From positions 1-46,874 of the forward strand of contig JADLBV010000018.1 in assembly GCA_020847545.1 (NCBI GenBank): 46,874 bases of DNA, in the 5' to 3' direction. Positions 33,132 through 42,600 of this stretch are shown piece by piece. The position numbers were made by a program, and so were the translations under genes. The stretch comes from Phycisphaerales bacterium. Lineage in GTDB: Bacteria > Planctomycetota > Phycisphaerae > Tepidisphaerales > Tepidisphaeraceae. The notes beneath the pieces are model-generated. The model made no database searches and had not been told where the DNA came from. It saw only the letters and a program-made list of their open reading frames with translations. The stretch's first letter is position 1. Each line of letters starts with the position of its first letter.

Positions 33132-34208
33132 TCACCCGGCTTTTTCCACCGCCGCGATGGCCGCCTCGGTGATTTGGCCGGTGGAAGCCTGTCCACCCAA
33201 ATCCCGTGTGTGGAATTTGACATCCGCCGCGATCTCCCGGCACGCCCGGTGAATCGCACTGGCCGCCTTGGGCTGGTTCAGAAAATCCAGCATCATCGCC
33301 ACGCTCAAAAACGTCGCGATGGGGTTGGCCAACCCCTTGCCCGCGATGTCGGGCGCGCTGCCGTGAACCGGCTCAAACATGCTGGCGGCCTGCCGGGTGG
33401 GGTTGATGTTGCCGCTGGCGGCCATCCCCATGCCACCTTGAATGGCCGCCCCCAGGTCCGTGATGATGTCGCCAAACATGTTGGTCGTCACGATCACATC
33501 ATAAATCTTCGGCTTGGTCACCATGTACATCGTGCAGGCGTCCACATGGTGATAGTCGGTTTCAATGCCGGCGTAATCCCCCTTGATCTGCTCGAAGGCG
33601 CGAATCCACAGGTTGTGCGCAAATCGCAGCACGTTGGTCTTGGCCACCAGTGTCACCTTCTTGCGTCCAAACTGTCGGGCATATTCAAACGCATAGCGAA
33701 TCACCCGCTCAACCCCCCGCCGGGTCGTCACTTCGATCTGATTGGCCACCTCATGCGGCGTGTTCTTGTACAAAAACCCGCCGTTGCCGCAATACAAACC
33801 CTCGGTGTTCTCGCGCACGATCACCATGTCGATATCCGATGGCCCCACATTCGCCAGCGGCGTCGGCACGCCCGCCAGCAGCTTGGTGGGCCTCAGATTG
33901 ACGTACTGATCCAGTTCAAAGCGCATCTTCAACAGGATTTCGGTCTCCAGAATCCCCTGCGGGATCTGCGCGCTGCCGCGCGGATCAACCCCCACCGCGC
34001 CGAACAAAATCGCATCGTGCGCCGCAAGTTCCTTCAACGCCGAATCGGGCAACGTCTCGCGGGTCTTGAGATAATGCTCGCCGCCAAACGGGTAATCGGT
34101 CGTCGTGTAGGTAAAGCCAAACTTCCTCGCCGCCGCCGACAACACCGCCAGCCCCGCCGGCACCACTTCCTTGCCCACTCCATCCCCCGGCATCACCGCG
34201 ATCTTCAT
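33132..34208 (-). CDS. leuB: 3-isopropylmalate dehydrogenase-like enzyme
   Basis: The 358-residue protein belongs to the isocitrate/isopropylmalate dehydrogenase family, which oxidises and decarboxylates 2-hydroxy acids with NAD(P). Typical parts are IAVMPGDGVGKEVV at the start, DIDMVIVRENTEGLYCG, the metal-binding MFGDIITDLGAAIQGG and FEPVHGSAPDIAGKGLANP. LeuB (leucine synthesis) is the best guess; a tartrate/D-malate dehydrogenase-like role is possible, because no other leu gene is nearby. AGGAG lies 7 nt before the ATG at 34208, which fixes the start over an upstream in-frame one. It is separated from folC by a strong terminator. Confidence 0.8.
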   Translation of the reverse strand: MKIAVMPGDGVGKEVVPAGLAVLSAAARKFGFTYTTTDYPFGGEHYLKTRETLPDSALKELAAHDAILFGAVGVDPRGSAQIPQGILETEILLKMRFELDQYVNLRPTKLLAGVPTPLANVGPSDIDMVIVRENTEGLYCGNGGFLYKNTPHEVANQIEVTTRRGVERVIRYAFEYARQFGRKKVTLVAKTNVLRFAHNLWIRAFEQIKGDYAGIETDYHHVDACTMYMVTKPKIYDVIVTTNMFGDIITDLGAAIQGGMGMAASGNINPTRQAASMFEPVHGSAPDIAGKGLANPIATFLSVAMMLDFLNQPKAASAIHRACREIAADVKFHTRDLGGQASTGQITEAAIAAVEKAG

Positions 34209-34241
34209 GACAACTCCTGCAATAAACCATTCCGGATCATT

Positions 34242-34270
34242 AAAAAAGGGACAGGCATTTTGCCTGTCCC
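34242..34270 (-). terminator. Rho-independent terminator of folC
   Basis: On the minus strand a perfect 9-bp stem, GGGACAGGC-AAAAT-GCCTGTCCC, is followed by six T. It lies 26 bp after the folC stop and before leuB, so leuB needs its own promoter. Confidence 0.85.
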
Positions 34271-34295
34271 CGTGCATTATGCAACGATGATTGCA

Positions 34296-35786
34296 TCATT
34301 CCGACTTGGCGGCCTTGGCGGCGAAATATTTCTTCGCCTCCCCCACCAGATAAAAACTGCCGGTGATGCAGATCAAATCTTCCTTGGTCACCGCGCGCTG
34401 GGCAATCGCCATCGCTTCATCCAGCGTCGGGGCGACCTGCGCCATCTTGCCGTACAACTCCACATACCGCGCCGCCAGTTCATTGGGATCGGCGCTGCGG
34501 ATGTTGTTCACGTTGGTGAAAATCACCTTGTCGGCACCCGCGGTGATCCGATCCAACATGCCGGGAATGTCCTTGTCCGCGCAGCAGCCGAAAATGACCA
34601 CCATCGAATCGTATGGAATGTGCTGGCCAATCGCCCGCACCAGCGCATCCACGCTGGCCGCGTTGTGGGCGGCGTCCACCAACACCCGCGGCGCGGTGCT
34701 GACCATCTCCATCCGTCCGGGAATGGTCGTCTTGGCCAATCCTTCCATCGCCTTGGCGTCGTTGATCTCAACGCCACGACCCTTAAGACGATCCATCACG
34801 GCCAGCGCCAACCCGCAGTTGATCGCCTGATGTTCGCCAACCAGCGGCACCGCCAGATGTTCAAATCGCGTGTTCGGCGTCGTCAGACAAACCCGATTGT
34901 GAGGCCCAAGCATTCGGCTTGATTCAAATCGGTAGCTGAATTCGATGCTCTTGCCGGGAATATCAAGCGGCGCGCCAACCTGCTCGGCCACCTGCTTGAG
35001 AACCACTTCGGCTTCGGGATTCTGAATCACCGACACCGCCGGCACACCCTTCTTGAAAATCCCCGCCTTCTCGGCGGCAATCTTGCCAAGGGTGTTGCCC
35101 AACTGGGCCATGTGGTCCTTGCTGATGCTGGTGATGGCCGTCACTTCCGGCTTGATCACGTTGGTTGAATCGAGCCGACCACCCAGGCCGGTCTCCACCA
35201 CCGCGATATCCACTTTCTGATCCGCAAAATACTTGAACGCCACGGCCGTCAAAACATCAAAATAAGAGGGTTGCGGCTTGATCTTCGCCACAATCGGCTC
35301 AACCAGTCGAACCAGCCGGCCAAAGTCGGCCTGCGGGATCATCTGTCCATTGATTGCGATGCGCTCACGGATATCCACAAGATGTGGGCTGCTGTAGACG
35401 CCCACCTTATAACCACAAGCCTGCAACATCGCCGCGATCATGGCGCAGGTGCTGCCCTTGCCCTTGGTGCCGGCAACGTGAACCGACTTGAAGCTATCCT
35501 GGGGGTTGCCCAGACGCTTCAGGAGGGTACGCATCCGATCGAGGTTGAAATGCTCCGGGGTATAGCGCACAATCCGCTGACGCTCGTAGTCGCTGAGTGA
35601 ATAAAGAAAACGGAGTGCCTTGGAATAACCACTACCGCTGGTGGTCGAGGCCGGCGGAGGCGCAAAGGGTGCGGTCTTGGCCGTCGATGTCTCCCGCTCG
35701 CTGCGAGCGCCCCGGCTGGGACGGGTCGCCACGGCGGTCGTTCGCCGCTTGGGAGTGGTGCGCCGAATTTTTGTTCGGGTGGGCAT
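34296..35786 (-). CDS. folC: Dihydrofolate/folylpolyglutamate synthase
   Basis: FolC adds glutamate to dihydropteroate and to folates. The catalytic part has the P-loop VAGTKGKGSTCAM, then SSPHLVDIRERI, VVETGLGGRLDSTNV and SISKDHMAQLGNT, and a C-terminal LVDAAHNAASVDAL. From the ATG at 35786 it has 496 residues. The first 50 or so are a basic, Arg/Thr/Ser/Pro-rich low-complexity stretch not usual in FolC. A longer start at 35879 is open but would sit upstream of the promoter boxes. There is no Shine-Dalgarno, and the promoter places transcription start within a few bases of the ATG. Confidence 0.92.
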   Translation of the reverse strand: MPTRTKIRRTTPKRRTTAVATRPSRGARSERETSTAKTAPFAPPPASTTSGSGYSKALRFLYSLSDYERQRIVRYTPEHFNLDRMRTLLKRLGNPQDSFKSVHVAGTKGKGSTCAMIAAMLQACGYKVGVYSSPHLVDIRERIAINGQMIPQADFGRLVRLVEPIVAKIKPQPSYFDVLTAVAFKYFADQKVDIAVVETGLGGRLDSTNVIKPEVTAITSISKDHMAQLGNTLGKIAAEKAGIFKKGVPAVSVIQNPEAEVVLKQVAEQVGAPLDIPGKSIEFSYRFESSRMLGPHNRVCLTTPNTRFEHLAVPLVGEHQAINCGLALAVMDRLKGRGVEINDAKAMEGLAKTTIPGRMEMVSTAPRVLVDAAHNAASVDALVRAIGQHIPYDSMVVIFGCCADKDIPGMLDRITAGADKVIFTNVNNIRSADPNELAARYVELYGKMAQVAPTLDEAMAIAQRAVTKEDLICITGSFYLVGEAKKYFAAKAAKSE

Positions 35787-35796
35787 AAGTGCCGCG

Positions 35797-35826
35797 ATTG
35801 TATCATTTTCGAGATTCCGTTTCAAT
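35797..35826 (-). promoter_or_regulatory. Promoter of folC
   Basis: On the minus strand TTGAAA (35821-35826), 18 bp, then TACAAT (35797-35802), each five of six to consensus. The predicted transcription start is about 35790, four bases before the ATG. Confidence 0.5.
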
Positions 35827-35942
35827 TCAGGCAACAACTCACGACAGATACAGCACTTGCGGACAAATTGGCCATTCATAATCGATATTTTGATTACTCA
35901 AAATGCCCCTCTTTCGCACGTTTTTGCTATCGTGGCGTACTA

Positions 35943-35971
35943 TTGACCGACCAAGCTTTGAACCCTAGTCT
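35943..35971 (+). promoter_or_regulatory. Promoter of rimO
   Basis: TTGACC (35943-35948), 17 bp, then TAGTCT (35966-35971), 30 bp before the ATG at 36001. Confidence 0.5.
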
Positions 35972-36000
35972 TTGAATTGAAATTGTATTGGAGAAGACCA

Positions 36001-37467
36001 ATGGCCAAGTCGGCCAAATCGATCAAAAAAGTAGCCTTTGTTTCGCTGGGGTGTCCTAAAAATCTGGTGGACAGCGAGCGGATGCTGGGGCTGCTGGCCG
36101 AGGATGGACTGAGCATCACGCCGGATGCTTCGGATGCGGATGCGATCGTTATCAATACTTGCGGATTTTTAGAAGCGTCCAAAACCGAGTCGATGAAGGA
36201 GATCAACGAGGCCATCGAACTGAAAAAGTCGGGGCGATGTCAGCGGGTGGTGGTGGCGGGATGTCTGGTGCAACGTCACAAGACCAAGCTGCTGAGCGAT
36301 GCGCCGGGAATCGATCGGCTGGTGGGGGTTTTTGATCGGGAACATATTGTGGAGGCGGTTCGGGGCCAGTCCAACCCGCGCCAGAATCATGGACATTTTC
36401 TAGGCAAGTATCACGATCTTTCCAAGGAACTGGCGGCGGCCGGCGGTCTTGAAGCCATCAAGGAGACCAAAACCAACCGGCTGGCGGTTTTTGAGGATGA
36501 TCGGGCCAGATTGCGTCTGACACCAAGGCATTATGCCTATCTGCGGATCAGCGAGGGGTGCAATCAGGGGTGTACATTTTGCACGATCCCATCCATACGC
36601 GGTTTAATGAGGTCCAAGCCGACACAACAGATTCTGGCCGAGGCGGCGGAACTGGCGGCCGACGGCGCGGTGGAGTTGAACCTGATCGGTCAGGACACCA
36701 CAAGTTACGGCACGGACATTGGTTATGCGCCGGGGCTGAGTGGATTGCTCAAAACATTGGACCGGGAACTGAAGGATGTGCATTGGCTTCGGCTGATGTA
36801 TGCCTATCCATCCTGTTTCACGGATGAAATGATCCAGACGATCGCCCAGTGCGGGAAGATGGTTCCGTACATCGACATGCCCTTGCAGCACATCAACGAC
36901 GACATTTTGGCGCGGATGCGCCGGCGGGTGAGCCGAAAAGAGATCGAAGTGCTGCTGGAGAAGTTGCGCAAGTGGATTCCGGGGATCACGATCCGGACGA
37001 CATTCATCGCCGGTTCGCCGGGAGAGACCGAAGCGCAACATCAGGAGCTGGTTGAGTTTGTGGAAGATTTCGGGTTTGACATGATGGGCGTTTTCGCATT
37101 CAGCGCCGAGCCGGGCACGCCGATGGGGAAGATGGAGGGTCAGGTGGAGGAGGCGGTCAAGCAGCGACGGGTGGAGGAGTTGATGCTGGCGCAGCAGAAG
37201 GTGGCATTTAAGAAGGCCAAGGGGATGGTGGGCAAAACGATCACCGTTCTGGTGGACCGGCCGGCCGGTCGCGATGCGGAGGATGGGTGGGTGGCGCGCG
37301 GCACCGGACCGGCGCCTGATATCGATTCGGTGACACTCGTGCATGGAGAGGAGCTTCATCCGGGCCAATTGATCGAGGTGAAAGTGACCGGTGCTCAAGG
37401 GTACGACCTTGTGGCGGAGGTTCCCAAAAAACGGGGGAGATCACTTAAGGTTTTGGCGCAGCGGTAA
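36001..37467 (+). CDS. rimO: Ribosomal protein S12 methylthiotransferase RimO
   Basis: RimO is a radical-SAM enzyme that methylthiolates an aspartate of ribosomal protein S12. The 488-residue protein has the three-Cys N-terminal cluster site (SLGCPKNLVDSE, VINTCGFL and VAGCLVQR), the radical-SAM motif CNQGCTFC within SEGCNQGCTFCTIPSIRG, and a C-terminal TRAM domain (about 415-480). GCPKNLVD and the IPSIRG motif distinguish RimO from MiaB. A GGAG site lies 8 nt before the ATG at 36001; an upstream in-frame start has none. It overlaps the convergent NUDIX gene by 23 bp. Confidence 0.94.
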   Translation: MAKSAKSIKKVAFVSLGCPKNLVDSERMLGLLAEDGLSITPDASDADAIVINTCGFLEASKTESMKEINEAIELKKSGRCQRVVVAGCLVQRHKTKLLSDAPGIDRLVGVFDREHIVEAVRGQSNPRQNHGHFLGKYHDLSKELAAAGGLEAIKETKTNRLAVFEDDRARLRLTPRHYAYLRISEGCNQGCTFCTIPSIRGLMRSKPTQQILAEAAELAADGAVELNLIGQDTTSYGTDIGYAPGLSGLLKTLDRELKDVHWLRLMYAYPSCFTDEMIQTIAQCGKMVPYIDMPLQHINDDILARMRRRVSRKEIEVLLEKLRKWIPGITIRTTFIAGSPGETEAQHQELVEFVEDFGFDMMGVFAFSAEPGTPMGKMEGQVEEAVKQRRVEELMLAQQKVAFKKAKGMVGKTITVLVDRPAGRDAEDGWVARGTGPAPDIDSVTLVHGEELHPGQLIEVKVTGAQGYDLVAEVPKKRGRSLKVLAQR

Positions 37468-38236
37468 TTGTCGCGCGATGGCGGTCAAACCAGCTTTGGC
37501 CAAAACGCTCCTGTCCCCAAAGCAACAACGAACCGATGGCGATGGGGGTTAGAAGATCGGTTTGATTCATGGCCGACTCGATGGTGGATGCTGTGGCGGC
37601 CAACGGATGGCCGGCGCGGTGTTCGGTGTGATCCATCAGCTTTTCGAGTTGACGGAGCGTGCGCGTGGTTCGGGCGGAAAAAATCAGTTCCGGTTGATTT
37701 AATCGGCTGTCGCGAACCAGTGCAAGGCAACTCATCTTTTTCAGGTGGGATTCTTTCAAATTCAATTCTTCGCAAAGTTCACGCCGGGCGGCCGCAAAGA
37801 CATCCCCATTGTCCGCCGGTTCCAAAGCGCCGGCGAAGGGGTGGACGCGATCGGGATAATAGGCAACCGAGTCGCTTCGCCGGCCGAGCAAAATCCAGTC
37901 ATCGGCCGTTTCCAACAGGCAACTGACACCCAGCGGATTGGCGAGAATGTTGGGTCCGTATTGGTCGGCCAATTCAGGGTGTTGCATGTTGGTGCCGAAA
38001 AAGATGCGATAGGAGGTGGAGCTGAAGGCCAGATCGAGCGATTGGGGTGTGGCGTTGAACGATTCGAGTCGACACATGGGGCCATCAAATAGCTGAATGC
38101 CGGGTTGTTGGCGGGCGACATTCCAGGTTTGGTCGATGAGCCGTTCGACCGCATCGACGCGGGGGCGTGAGTCGGGCAGTGTGGATGCTCGCACCTGAGA
38201 GGCGATCCAGGGTCCGATGGCGTCAATGGTCAGCAT
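37445..38236 (-). CDS. NUDIX-domain hydrolase
   Basis: The C-terminal half carries a Nudix box, GALEPADNGDVFAAARRELC followed by EEL, which fits Gx5Ex7REUxEE and binds the metal for hydrolysis of a nucleoside diphosphate-linked substrate. The N-terminal half (about 120 residues) is not recognised but is probably fused as in NUDT22-like proteins that use UDP-sugars; that comparison is tentative. The ATG at 38236 gives 263 residues; an in-frame ATG at 38269 would give 274. The gene overlaps the end of the histidine kinase by 14 bp and rimO by 23 bp. Confidence 0.8.
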   Translation of the reverse strand: MLTIDAIGPWIASQVRASTLPDSRPRVDAVERLIDQTWNVARQQPGIQLFDGPMCRLESFNATPQSLDLAFSSTSYRIFFGTNMQHPELADQYGPNILANPLGVSCLLETADDWILLGRRSDSVAYYPDRVHPFAGALEPADNGDVFAAARRELCEELNLKESHLKKMSCLALVRDSRLNQPELIFSARTTRTLRQLEKLMDHTEHRAGHPLAATASTIESAMNQTDLLTPIAIGSLLLWGQERFGQSWFDRHRATITAAPKP

Positions 38237-40739
38237 GGTCCTGTGGGGTGGAGGTGATGGGTTGGCCATTGCCGGAGGTGTGGCGCGCGATCAGGATGGA
38301 GATCAGGTCGGCCACATGAATGGGCTTTGGCAAAAAGGCGGTGACGCCTAGGTTCTGGATTTCGCGGATGCGCTCCTCGGTGACATCGCCGGTCATGATG
38401 ATGACACTGCGCAGGGAGACGGGATGGTTGTCGCGAATTTGTCGAAGCACATCCGTGCCGATCATATCCGGCAACATCATATCCAAAAGCAGCACATGAG
38501 GATCAAATTGTCTGGCGGATTCGATGGCTTGTACGCCGTTGGCGGCCTCGGTGATCTGCGCGCCTTGGCGCTGAAGCAACTGGTGGGTGGCGCTGCGCGT
38601 GGGGGCGTGGTCTTCGACCAACAGGATGCGCATACCACGCAGTGATGATTTATCCGATCGAGATTCTGCCGCCGGTGTTTTAACGCCGCGTGATGTGCCG
38701 TTCGTATTAGATGAAAGACAAGATGCGGGAAGCGTTATAGTAAAAGTGGTTCCTTTGCCCATTTCGCTCTGGACGGTTAATTCGCCTTCCATGGCATCGA
38801 GCAGGCGTTTGCAGATGGTCAATCCCAACCCCGTGCCTTTGGCGGGATCGCGTTCGGGGTTGCGCAACTGGAAAAATTCATCGAATATCCGGGGCAGGTT
38901 CTCCGCGTCGATGCCGACACCGGTGTCGCGTACCACAATGCGCGGGCTATGGTCGGCCATTTGGGACAATTCCAACATCACCTCGCCGGAGCTTGTAAAT
39001 TTGATGGCGTTGCTCAGCAGATTGACAACCACCCGGCCGATTTTAATCCGGTCGCCCCTAATCGAAATCGGGACGGAAGGTTGCACATATTTGAGTTCCA
39101 GTCCCTTGGCCTGTGCAAGCGGAAGGCTCTGTCGCACCTCATCGGCCAATGCGGCCGACAGGTCAAATTCGGTATCGTTGAGTTCCATCTTGCCGGTGTC
39201 ATATCGCGCCAGGTCCAGAACATCGGTCACTAGGTTGACCAGGGCGGCGGCGCTGGAGTGCAACTCGCCGGCGAGTTGGGGGATTTCGCCGGTGACGGGC
39301 GGATTGTCGGCGGTTCGGCGCAACAGTTCCGCCAGCAGGTTGATGGCGTTAGCGGGGGTACGGATGTCGTGGGAGACGGCCGCCAGAAAGCGGGTTTTAC
39401 GAATGGAAGCCTCCTCGGCCTCGCGGCGACGGCGATCCAGTTCCTGTTCCAGTCGTTTTGCGGTGGTGATGTCCGCGAAACCGGAGACCGCGCCGACGAT
39501 CTTGCCATCACGCTGACGAATGGGGGCGGCGCTGGCCAGAATCATCAATCGACGTCCATTGACGAAGACGATTTCCAATTCTTCGCCGATGATTTCAACC
39601 CCTTCGCGCAATGATCGCAGCAGCGGCAGCTCGTTAAATTCCACCGGCTGGCCGTCACGGATGATTTTCCAGTGCCGATGGGCGTCGGCTTTCATCAAAT
39701 TGACATCCACCGGCACATTCAACATCGCGGCAGCGGCGGGATTGACGCGAATGAAACGCTGATCCATGTCACAAACCACCACACCCACCGGCAGCGTGCG
39801 GAAAATGGCCATGAACCGGCTTCGTTCCTGCTCGATGTCCTCAAAAAGCTGCGCGGCCTCCAGACTGATGGAGGTCTGGGCGGCCAGCGATTCGATCACG
39901 GCCAGTTGATCCCCGCTCCATTCCCGTTTTTCGCGATGATAGACTTCAAGTGTCCCCAGAATCCGCCCGCGAATGCGCAACGGCGCGGCCGCCACCGAGA
40001 CAAAGGGGTCTCCCTCGCGTGGTTGAGGAACTTTCAGCCCCGGCCGCACGGTCAAATCCTCGACATGGGCCGGCTGGGCGCGATTGAGGATCAACGCGGC
40101 GAACGATTGATCCAGCGCGATCCGGCTGACATCCGGCCCTTGATGCCCAAAACCGTGGTGGCAGACCACCACCATCTCCTGACCCTGACGCTCCTGAATG
40201 GCAATGGCAACGCCCGGACCACCCATCAACCGGCCGAGCGACTCGCAAATCAGCGACATCATGTCGCCGCGGTTCACGTCGATGGTCAATGACCGCGAGA
40301 GAGCCAACAACTGTTCGAGCATGTGTTCGTGGGAGACCAGTTGGTCGTTGGCGACACGAAGTTCCTCGCTTTGCTGTTGAAGGAATTGATGGCCGGCCTC
40401 CAGTCGTTCCCATGTGCTGGTGAGCGCGCTGCAGACCAGCCCAACGCCCACAATGCCCAGGCTGCCGACAAATCGGTTGGTCAAGGCGTGAAAATCAGAA
40501 TCCGGTCGAATGGCATTGGTTGCAAACAACAACACAAGGCAGAGGATCACAAACCCCCAGAGAAATCGCCGGTCGCGCACCCACAACGATCCCAAAACCA
40601 ACACCGCATAGACCGTCCCGGGCGTGATCCAGACGCTGGTGAACAAATCCAGCAACCCCACCAGCAACGCCAGCAACACAAGCAATGCCGCGATGCCGAC
40701 GGCCACCGCACGGGGGATGGAACGAGTACCCACTTTCAT
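38223..40739 (-). CDS. Hybrid sensor histidine kinase with GAF, PAS and receiver domains
   Basis: The 838-residue protein has an N-terminal membrane region with about four helices (residues 12-105), a coiled stretch, a GAF domain (about 135-290), a PAS domain (about 305-425), HisKA with FLAAVSHDIRTPANAINLL, HATPase with VVNLLSNAIKF and GTGLGLTICKRLLD, and a C-terminal receiver (about 695-815) with Asp in VLLLDMMLPD and Lys in FLPKPIHV. It senses an unknown signal and passes phosphate within itself. No output regulator is adjacent. The ATG at 40739 has a TATAAA box 11 bp before it, which could make a very short leader. Confidence 0.92.
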   Translation of the reverse strand: MKVGTRSIPRAVAVGIAALLVLLALLVGLLDLFTSVWITPGTVYAVLVLGSLWVRDRRFLWGFVILCLVLLFATNAIRPDSDFHALTNRFVGSLGIVGVGLVCSALTSTWERLEAGHQFLQQQSEELRVANDQLVSHEHMLEQLLALSRSLTIDVNRGDMMSLICESLGRLMGGPGVAIAIQERQGQEMVVVCHHGFGHQGPDVSRIALDQSFAALILNRAQPAHVEDLTVRPGLKVPQPREGDPFVSVAAAPLRIRGRILGTLEVYHREKREWSGDQLAVIESLAAQTSISLEAAQLFEDIEQERSRFMAIFRTLPVGVVVCDMDQRFIRVNPAAAAMLNVPVDVNLMKADAHRHWKIIRDGQPVEFNELPLLRSLREGVEIIGEELEIVFVNGRRLMILASAAPIRQRDGKIVGAVSGFADITTAKRLEQELDRRRREAEEASIRKTRFLAAVSHDIRTPANAINLLAELLRRTADNPPVTGEIPQLAGELHSSAAALVNLVTDVLDLARYDTGKMELNDTEFDLSAALADEVRQSLPLAQAKGLELKYVQPSVPISIRGDRIKIGRVVVNLLSNAIKFTSSGEVMLELSQMADHSPRIVVRDTGVGIDAENLPRIFDEFFQLRNPERDPAKGTGLGLTICKRLLDAMEGELTVQSEMGKGTTFTITLPASCLSSNTNGTSRGVKTPAAESRSDKSSLRGMRILLVEDHAPTRSATHQLLQRQGAQITEAANGVQAIESARQFDPHVLLLDMMLPDMIGTDVLRQIRDNHPVSLRSVIIMTGDVTEERIREIQNLGVTAFLPKPIHVADLISILIARHTSGNGQPITSTPQDHADH

Positions 40740-40822
40740 CGATTGTGGATTTTATACCGCGGCGGGAGAACTTTCCTCGCAATAAATGCTGCGATTGGGA
40801 TATTGCCCCCCTCCACCATGCG

Positions 40823-42559
40823 CTACCCGTTTTTCACACGAATGCGTTTATCAGATTTGGCGGGTTTGGGAATTTGTCCGGCGTCGAGCAATTCACGGGC
40901 CTGGGCGCGGGTGGTGGGGGTGATCTTTTTGCCGCCGATCATTTCGGCCAGTTCCTCGATGCGTTCATCCCCTTCCATGACCCGAATGCTGGTTTGGGTG
41001 ACGTTGCGGGAGACCGTTTTGCGAACCGTCAGGTGGCGATTTGCATAACCGGCGATCTGAGGCAGATGGGTGATGCACAGGACTTGGTGTCGGCGGGCAA
41101 GATTTCGCAATTTTTCGCCGATGATTGAACCCAGCCGGCCGCCGACGTTGGCATCGATCTCGTCGAAAACCAGGACGCTGATTCGGTCGCCGGCCGCAAG
41201 AATGCCTTTGAGGGCGAGCATAAGGCGCGACAATTCGCCGCCGGAGGCGATTTTACGCAGGGGTTGGGATAGCTGACCGGGGTTGGTCTGGGCCATGAAT
41301 TCCACCTGGTCAAACCCTGATGGCCCCCAATCGCTCCCATCGGCCTCCGATTTTTCGATCCGCGAAAAGGAGATGGTGAAGCTCGCCTTTTCCATCCCCA
41401 GTTCGGCCAGTTGCCGTTCGACAAGCGGGGCGAGTTTTTTGGCGGTGGATTGACGCTTTTGGGAGAGTTCATCGCCAATGCGGGTCAATTCGCGGGTGAG
41501 GGGTTCGATCTTTTGTTGCAACGAGGAGAGATCATCGCCGGACTGTTCGAGTTCGGCGATCTTCTGGCCAATCTCACGGCGATAGGCCAATGCCTGCCGC
41601 ACCGAGCCGCCATATTTGTTCAGGATGCGGTGCAGGATGTTGAGGCGGTCTTCGACCTCGGCCGACTCATCAGGGTCAAGGTCCAGTTTGCCGAGATAAC
41701 GGGAGAGGTCGAATGCGGCTTCTTCCAATTGAACCGTGCCATCGCGCACGCCGTCGCCGATCGGTTTGACGGCACTGTCCAGCATGGCCAGTTCGGCAAG
41801 AACCGCGCCCATCATCTTCAAGCGTTCCAGAATCGAGCCATCCATTTCGTACAGTGCGGCATGGACAGCGCCGGCCTCTTTTTTCAATTTTTCAAGGTTG
41901 CGCAACACCGATGATCGGGCCTGCAATTCCTCAAATTCTCCCGCATCCAACTCGGCTGCATCCAGTTCACCGGCTTGAAAACGGTACAACTCCAACTGCT
42001 GCTGGCGCAAGGTTCGACCGGCCGACAATTCCTGCATTTGCCTGCGGGCGACGGTCAATTGTGAATAGGTTTCATGATAGCGGTTTCGCAGGGCGTCCAA
42101 ATCTCCGAATTGATCCAGCACATCCAACTGGTTGGAGGGTTTGAGCAGAAACTGGTGATCGTGCTGGCCGTGAACATCGATCAGATATTCGGCCGCCTGT
42201 TTGAGCATCCCCAGTGTGATCGGGTGGCCATTGAGACTGATGGAACCTCGTCCGCTGGCAAAGAGCCGACGGGTGATGAGCAGTTCATCCTGGCTCGACA
42301 AGTCAATGTCCGTGATGCGCTCCAGATGGCGCATCGTCTGTTCATTGATGGGAAAAAAAACGCCGCTGACCCGCCCTTCATCCACACCCGGGCGCAGCAT
42401 CTCGGCGGCCGACCGCAGCCCCAGCAGCAATTCGATGGCGCCGATGACCAGGCTTTTGCCCGCGCCGGTGGCGCCGGTGAAACAGTTCAATCCTTCGGTC
42501 AATTCGATGCGCGCCTCGGTAATCACCGCGAGGTTGGATATGTGCAGTTCGCGCAACAT
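40823..42559 (-). CDS. recN: DNA repair protein RecN
   Basis: RecN is an SMC-like ATPase that helps repair double-strand breaks. The 578-residue protein has Walker A in FTGATGAGKSLVIGAIELL, a long coiled-coil middle, and a C-terminal ABC signature region (SGGELSRLMLALKG) with Walker B LVFDEIDANVGGRLG. The ATG at 42559 is chosen because the family begins MLRELHISNLAVI; an ATG at 42580 would add 7 residues. Confidence 0.95.
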   Translation of the reverse strand: MLRELHISNLAVITEARIELTEGLNCFTGATGAGKSLVIGAIELLLGLRSAAEMLRPGVDEGRVSGVFFPINEQTMRHLERITDIDLSSQDELLITRRLFASGRGSISLNGHPITLGMLKQAAEYLIDVHGQHDHQFLLKPSNQLDVLDQFGDLDALRNRYHETYSQLTVARRQMQELSAGRTLRQQQLELYRFQAGELDAAELDAGEFEELQARSSVLRNLEKLKKEAGAVHAALYEMDGSILERLKMMGAVLAELAMLDSAVKPIGDGVRDGTVQLEEAAFDLSRYLGKLDLDPDESAEVEDRLNILHRILNKYGGSVRQALAYRREIGQKIAELEQSGDDLSSLQQKIEPLTRELTRIGDELSQKRQSTAKKLAPLVERQLAELGMEKASFTISFSRIEKSEADGSDWGPSGFDQVEFMAQTNPGQLSQPLRKIASGGELSRLMLALKGILAAGDRISVLVFDEIDANVGGRLGSIIGEKLRNLARRHQVLCITHLPQIAGYANRHLTVRKTVSRNVTQTSIRVMEGDERIEELAEMIGGKKITPTTRAQARELLDAGQIPKPAKSDKRIRVKNG

Positions 42560-42600
42560 GGATTGATGCCCCCCGATCATCCCCGGCGGGTTATTGTCAT

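Noticed and set aside
33174-34922. 582-codon plus-strand open frame opposite leuB and folC
   Set aside because: It is antisense to two well-supported genes and its translation (His/Arg/Gly-rich) matches no family; it is a by-product of high GC.
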